NCBI RefSeq assembly: GCF_016834455.1
Contig: NZ_CP069213.1
Coordinates: forward strand, 2,170,501-2,234,500
Direction: 5' to 3'
Source: Shewanella litorisediminis
GTDB lineage: Bacteria; Pseudomonadota; Gammaproteobacteria; Enterobacterales; Shewanellaceae
Length of the DNA: 64,000 nucleotides
The notes beneath the pieces were generated by a model. The model ran no database searches and was not told where the DNA came from. It worked only from the letters and a program-made list of their open reading frames with translations. Positions 60,963 to 64,000 of this stretch are shown here, piece by piece. Every line of letters begins with the position of its first letter. Positions within the stretch are counted from its first letter, which is position 1. Both the position numbers and the translations under genes were made by a program.

Positions 60963-61981
60963 TAAAAGTACCTTTTCAAATCCAAGTCTTTATAGAGATG
61001 TGCCACCTGCTCTTGATACCCGTTGAACGGGCGTGTCGCGATACGCTCGGCTGAGAAAAGCCCGCCCGGCCCTATTCTGCGCTCAGAGGCCTGAGACCAC
61101 CTGGGATGATCCACATTGGGATTCACGTTGGCATAGAACCCATACTCATGGGGAGCGAGCTGATTCCAGCTCGTGGGTGGCTGCTTGTTCATCACCCGGA
61201 TCTTCACAATTGATTTGATACTCTTAAAGCCATATTTCCAGGGCACCACCAAGCGAACCGGCGCACCATTTTGTGGTGGCAAGGTCTTACCATAGAGTCC
61301 CACACTGATGAGTGACAACTCGTTCATGGCTTCTGCCAATGTCAGCCCTTCCACGTAGGGATAATGAATGCCGCCGCCCACGTACGCATTTTTTTGTCCC
61401 GGCATAGATGCCGGATCGAACAGGGTTTCAAAGGCCACGTGGGTAGCACCCGCTTTAACACCCGCCTTCTTTAACAGGGCCGCCAACGGAAACCCAACCC
61501 AGGGGACCACCATTGACCAGGCTTCTACGCAGCGCAGTCGATAAATACGCTCTTCCAGGGCAAAGCTGTGCAGCAAATCGTCATAATCCAGCTGCAAGGG
61601 TCTGTCTACCATTCCTTCCACCGACAACAGCCAGGGGTTGACCTTAAACGACTGCGCGTTTTCGAAAGGATCCGTTTTGGCAGTACCAAACTCATAAAAG
61701 TTGTTGTGGCTGATAACCTTATTTTCAGGTGTCAGAGGCTCCGACATATCCTGATATGCATCAGGCTTACTGGCAGACAAAGGGGCTTGAATAAAAACCG
61801 GCTTGGGCGATTTTGAAAACACATCAAAGATACTGGCATGGACGGCACCGGGAAGGCTTGCACCAATGGCCCCCAACCCCAGTGCCTTTACGATGGCACG
61901 GCGGTCTCTGAACAAAGACTCCGGCGTGACCTCAGACTCAGACATTTGCCACGATGGGCGCGTCACTGTGCGTCTTTTCAC
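60962..61981 (-). CDS. msrP: MsrP, periplasmic molybdoenzyme for methionine sulfoxide reduction
   Basis: 339 residues, Tat-exported. Start is GTG at 61981, six bases after AAGGAG. Twin-arginine signal: [20 protein letters not shown] (RR at 27-28). The molybdopterin-ligating Cys151 lies in [10 protein letters not shown], and the family motif [14 protein letters not shown] is present. Reduces both R and S forms of protein-bound methionine sulfoxide in the periplasm. Its stop codon overlaps the msrQ start by 1 bp, a typical msrPQ operon. No upstream CpxR- or HprR-like site is recognised. Length matches E. coli MsrP (334). Confidence 0.97.
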   Translation of the reverse strand: MKRRTVTRPSWQMSESEVTPESLFRDRRAIVKALGLGAIGASLPGAVHASIFDVFSKSPKPVFIQAPLSASKPDAYQDMSEPLTPENKVISHNNFYEFGTAKTDPFENAQSFKVNPWLLSVEGMVDRPLQLDYDDLLHSFALEERIYRLRCVEAWSMVVPWVGFPLAALLKKAGVKAGATHVAFETLFDPASMPGQKNAYVGGGIHYPYVEGLTLAEAMNELSLISVGLYGKTLPPQNGAPVRLVVPWKYGFKSIKSIVKIRVMNKQPPTSWNQLAPHEYGFYANVNPNVDHPRWSQASERRIGPGGLFSAERIATRPFNGYQEQVAHLYKDLDLKRYF

Positions 61982-62155
61982 CTAAGACTCCTTATAAATT
62001 CGACGGCTGCTGATAAACAAGACAGCGGGAAGGTCGGACTTCTTTCAGTAATACGTGATTTTTTCTTCAGGTGACCAATTATCATTCTTACGCCCCTTGA
62101 AGGCGATATTCGACCATGCCAAGCTTAGCGCCATCAGTCCGGTTTAAGGAATACC

Positions 62156-63718
62156 ATGACGCCGCTTGACCTTTTCTCACTTCCCCAATGGATAGTCATC
62201 TCCGCCCTTTGTTTTCTTTTTCTGATGATCGGGGCACTGATTAATCAAATTCTCACCCGTAAGCGCTGGGAAAGCCTCGATGCACTCCGCATTGAGCAAC
62301 ATCAAGCCGCCATCAGCGCCCTGGAAGCACAGCTGGACGAACAAAAAAATCAGGTCGACGACAGAGACGACAGGCTGAGCTTTTTTCAAACCCGCATCGA
62401 AGAAGTCAGCCAACGCTACGGCGAAGCCAGAGCCGAAGCCCAGCGTTTACCCGAGCTTGAACAGAAGCTGGCAGACACCCATCGCCAACTGATGGAGGCA
62501 AAGCTCGAAACTGCCAAAGCCCACGCCATGCAGCAGAGCATCAGTGCCAAGTTTGATGCCGAGCGCCAGGCATTTGAAGAAAAGCTGGCCTTGCTGGAAT
62601 CGGCAGAAGCCCGGTTAAAGCTGCAATTTGAAAACCTTGCCAACAAAATTTTTGAACAAAGATCAGAGCAGCTAAAAGGACAGAATTTAATGCAGCTGGA
62701 CGCAGTTATTGGTCCTTTAAAACAGCAGATTGACGGGTTCAGAAAGCAGGTCAATGAATCCTATTCAATCGAGCAGGCTGAGCGCAGCAGCCTCAAACAT
62801 CAGCTCGAACAACTGGCGTCCCTGAATCTTAAGATGAGCCAGGATGCCATTAACCTGACCAACGCCCTCAAAGGCGACAACAAGCAGCAAGGCAATTGGG
62901 GCGAGGTGATTCTGGAGCGCGTGCTCAGTGAAAGTGGCCTGCGCGAAGGGCACGAATATCACACCCAGCAAGAGCTGAAGGCTGACAATGGGCAAAAATT
63001 CAAACCCGATGTTATCGTCCACTTGCCCGGTGATAAAGATGTTGTGATTGACGCCAAAATGTCACTCACCGCCTATGAGCGCTACTTCAACGCCACCGAC
63101 GATGCAGACAAGGCACAGGCTCTCAAGGAACATGTGCTCTCGGTCAGAAGCCATATCAAGCTGCTGTCGCAAAAGGATTATCAGCACCTTCACGGCCTCA
63201 AAACCCTGGATTATGTGCTGATGTTTATCCCGGTAGAGCCGGCGTTTTTACTGGCGCTCGAGCAGGATCCCGCTCTGGTGGGCTATGCCCTCGAGCACAA
63301 CATCATGCTGGCCAGCCCGACCAATTTACTGGTCGCCCTGCGCACCATTCACAATATTTGGCGTTACGAATATCAGAATCAGCACGCCCAGCACATCGCC
63401 AGGGCGGCGGGTAAAATCTACGATAAGCTGTGTATCTATGTGGACGAAATGGACAAATTGGGTCGCGCTCTGGACACCGCACAAAAGAGTTATCAATCTG
63501 CCATGGGTAAGCTTACCACCGGCAGAGGCAACCTTATCCGTCAGGCCCATCAGATGCGACAGCTTGGGGTTGAAAGCAGCAAACAGCTCGATAAGCAACT
63601 GCTTGATGCCGCCCTCGATGACAGCCAGGAGCCGGATCAGGACGACGACGCATTGACAGATGGACTCCCGGGCAAAGGCATAACGCAAATGCCGCATTTG
63701 ACTAACCAGAGACAGTAA
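62156..63718 (+). CDS. rmuC: DNA recombination protein RmuC
   Basis: 520 residues. N-terminal membrane anchor (about 10-30, WIVISALCFLFLMIGALINQIL), long coiled coil (about 35-225, rich in Gln/Glu/Ala heptads) and the RmuC nuclease-like core (about 240-430) with GNWGEVILERVLSESGL, FKPDVIVHLPGDKDVVIDAKM, VLMFIPVEPAF and LLVALRTIHNIWRYE. The core has the PD-(D/E)XK restriction-like signature DAK. In E. coli RmuC limits inversion at short inverted repeats; its biochemical activity is uncertain. The acidic C-terminus is unstructured. Length matches E. coli RmuC (475) with a longer coil. slt follows 19 bp later, a likely transcriptional link. Confidence 0.94.
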   Translation: MTPLDLFSLPQWIVISALCFLFLMIGALINQILTRKRWESLDALRIEQHQAAISALEAQLDEQKNQVDDRDDRLSFFQTRIEEVSQRYGEARAEAQRLPELEQKLADTHRQLMEAKLETAKAHAMQQSISAKFDAERQAFEEKLALLESAEARLKLQFENLANKIFEQRSEQLKGQNLMQLDAVIGPLKQQIDGFRKQVNESYSIEQAERSSLKHQLEQLASLNLKMSQDAINLTNALKGDNKQQGNWGEVILERVLSESGLREGHEYHTQQELKADNGQKFKPDVIVHLPGDKDVVIDAKMSLTAYERYFNATDDADKAQALKEHVLSVRSHIKLLSQKDYQHLHGLKTLDYVLMFIPVEPAFLLALEQDPALVGYALEHNIMLASPTNLLVALRTIHNIWRYEYQNQHAQHIARAAGKIYDKLCIYVDEMDKLGRALDTAQKSYQSAMGKLTTGRGNLIRQAHQMRQLGVESSKQLDKQLLDAALDDSQEPDQDDDALTDGLPGKGITQMPHLTNQRQ

Positions 63719-63737
63719 TCACAGAGGACGTTTCACC

Positions 63738-64000
63738 ATGCTGAAGCAGTTTTACGGCATTTGTCTCACTTCACTGATGTTCATCAGCCCGCTGGTGTCC
63801 GCCGATATCAAGGATGACCGGCAACAGTTTCTCAAGGCAGAAAAAGCCTTACGGGAAGGTAATGCAGCGCAGTACGCCAAGTTGAGAAAGGGCCTTGATG
63901 ACTACCCCCTTGCCCTTTATCTCGATTTTGACGCCCAAATCGACACCCTGGTGATGCTGCCCGGCAACAAGGCCAAGACTGCCATTCTGGCGTTTCAAAA
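63738..64000 (+). CDS. slt: Soluble lytic murein transglycosylase, N-terminal fragment
   Basis: The first 87 codons and part of the next, running off the right edge. Signal peptide (1-22, SPLVSA-DIKD) preceded by AGAGGA. The mature part begins with the helical superhelix repeats typical of Slt70 (RQQFLKAEKALREGNAAQYAKLRKGLDDYPLALYLDFD). The catalytic domain lies outside the window, so the call rests on this helical N-terminus. Probable role is periplasmic cleavage of glycan strands. Confidence 0.8.
   Translation, partial: MLKQFYGICLTSLMFISPLVSADIKDDRQQFLKAEKALREGNAAQYAKLRKGLDDYPLALYLDFDAQIDTLVMLPGNKAKTAILAFQ

Overview
The window looks like chromosomal DNA of a marine or aquatic gammaproteobacterium close to Shewanella. 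The gene order yafJ-fadE, dnaQ/rnhA with the yafS-type methyltransferase, gloB and mltD, and rmuC next to msrPQ and slt fits that lineage. So do the GlyGly-CTERM surface proteins, the moderate GC content and a fadE promoter carrying both FadR-like and PsrA-like sites. Everything is read from sequence alone; genus is an inference.

Layout. 1-5.2 kb is core metabolism: the start of yafJ, fadE and a CPA1-type cation/proton antiporter. 5.8-20.2 kb is a secretion and proteolysis region: a propeller-sensor histidine kinase with an overlapping NarL/FixJ regulator, a very large subtilase with a GlyGly-CTERM tail, a translationally coupled pair (secreted 206-aa protein plus metzincin metalloprotease with a repeat-rich tail), and a smaller subtilase. 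20.4-23.0 kb has a CadR/PbrR-type MerR regulator divergent from a TonB receptor with a His-rich N-terminus. 23.1-32.3 kb is an accessory cluster of exported hydrolases, all on the minus strand: a class A-like beta-lactamase, three N-acyl-D-amino-acid deacylase-type amidohydrolases, a DUF3299 protein and an AmpC-like serine hydrolase. It also holds decayed gene pieces (a second beta-lactamase remnant and a gene cut off after its signal peptide), a palindrome and a tandem repeat. 32.4-42.4 kb is a second protease region: an active GlyGly-CTERM subtilase, a subtilase homologue that has lost its catalytic residues, and a divergent CadC/ToxR-like regulator with a TolB-like periplasmic propeller.

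42.6-46.5 kb is an envelope patch with two paralogous lipoproteins, an outer-membrane beta-barrel protein, a glycine-zipper protein, an IS903-like element and one copy of a 73-bp palindromic repeat also found at 23.1 kb. 46.7 kb onward is mostly housekeeping: tRNA-Asp, a TIGR03503-like membrane protein, dnaQ, rnhA, a YeiE-like LysR regulator, a methyltransferase, gloB and mltD. Then come rraA-like, asmA-like and a BsuPI-type inhibitor lipoprotein in one operon, a small coiled-coil protein, a periplasmic binding protein coupled to a diguanylate cyclase, msrPQ, rmuC and the start of slt.

The best candidates for undescribed biology are (a) the exported D-aminoacylase / beta-lactamase / serine hydrolase cluster, (b) the active-protease plus dead-protease pair under a CadC-TolB regulator, (c) the TAATG-coupled secreted protein and metzincin, and (d) the MerR-controlled His-rich TonB receptor, where an efflux-type metal sensor seems to control an uptake-type receptor.
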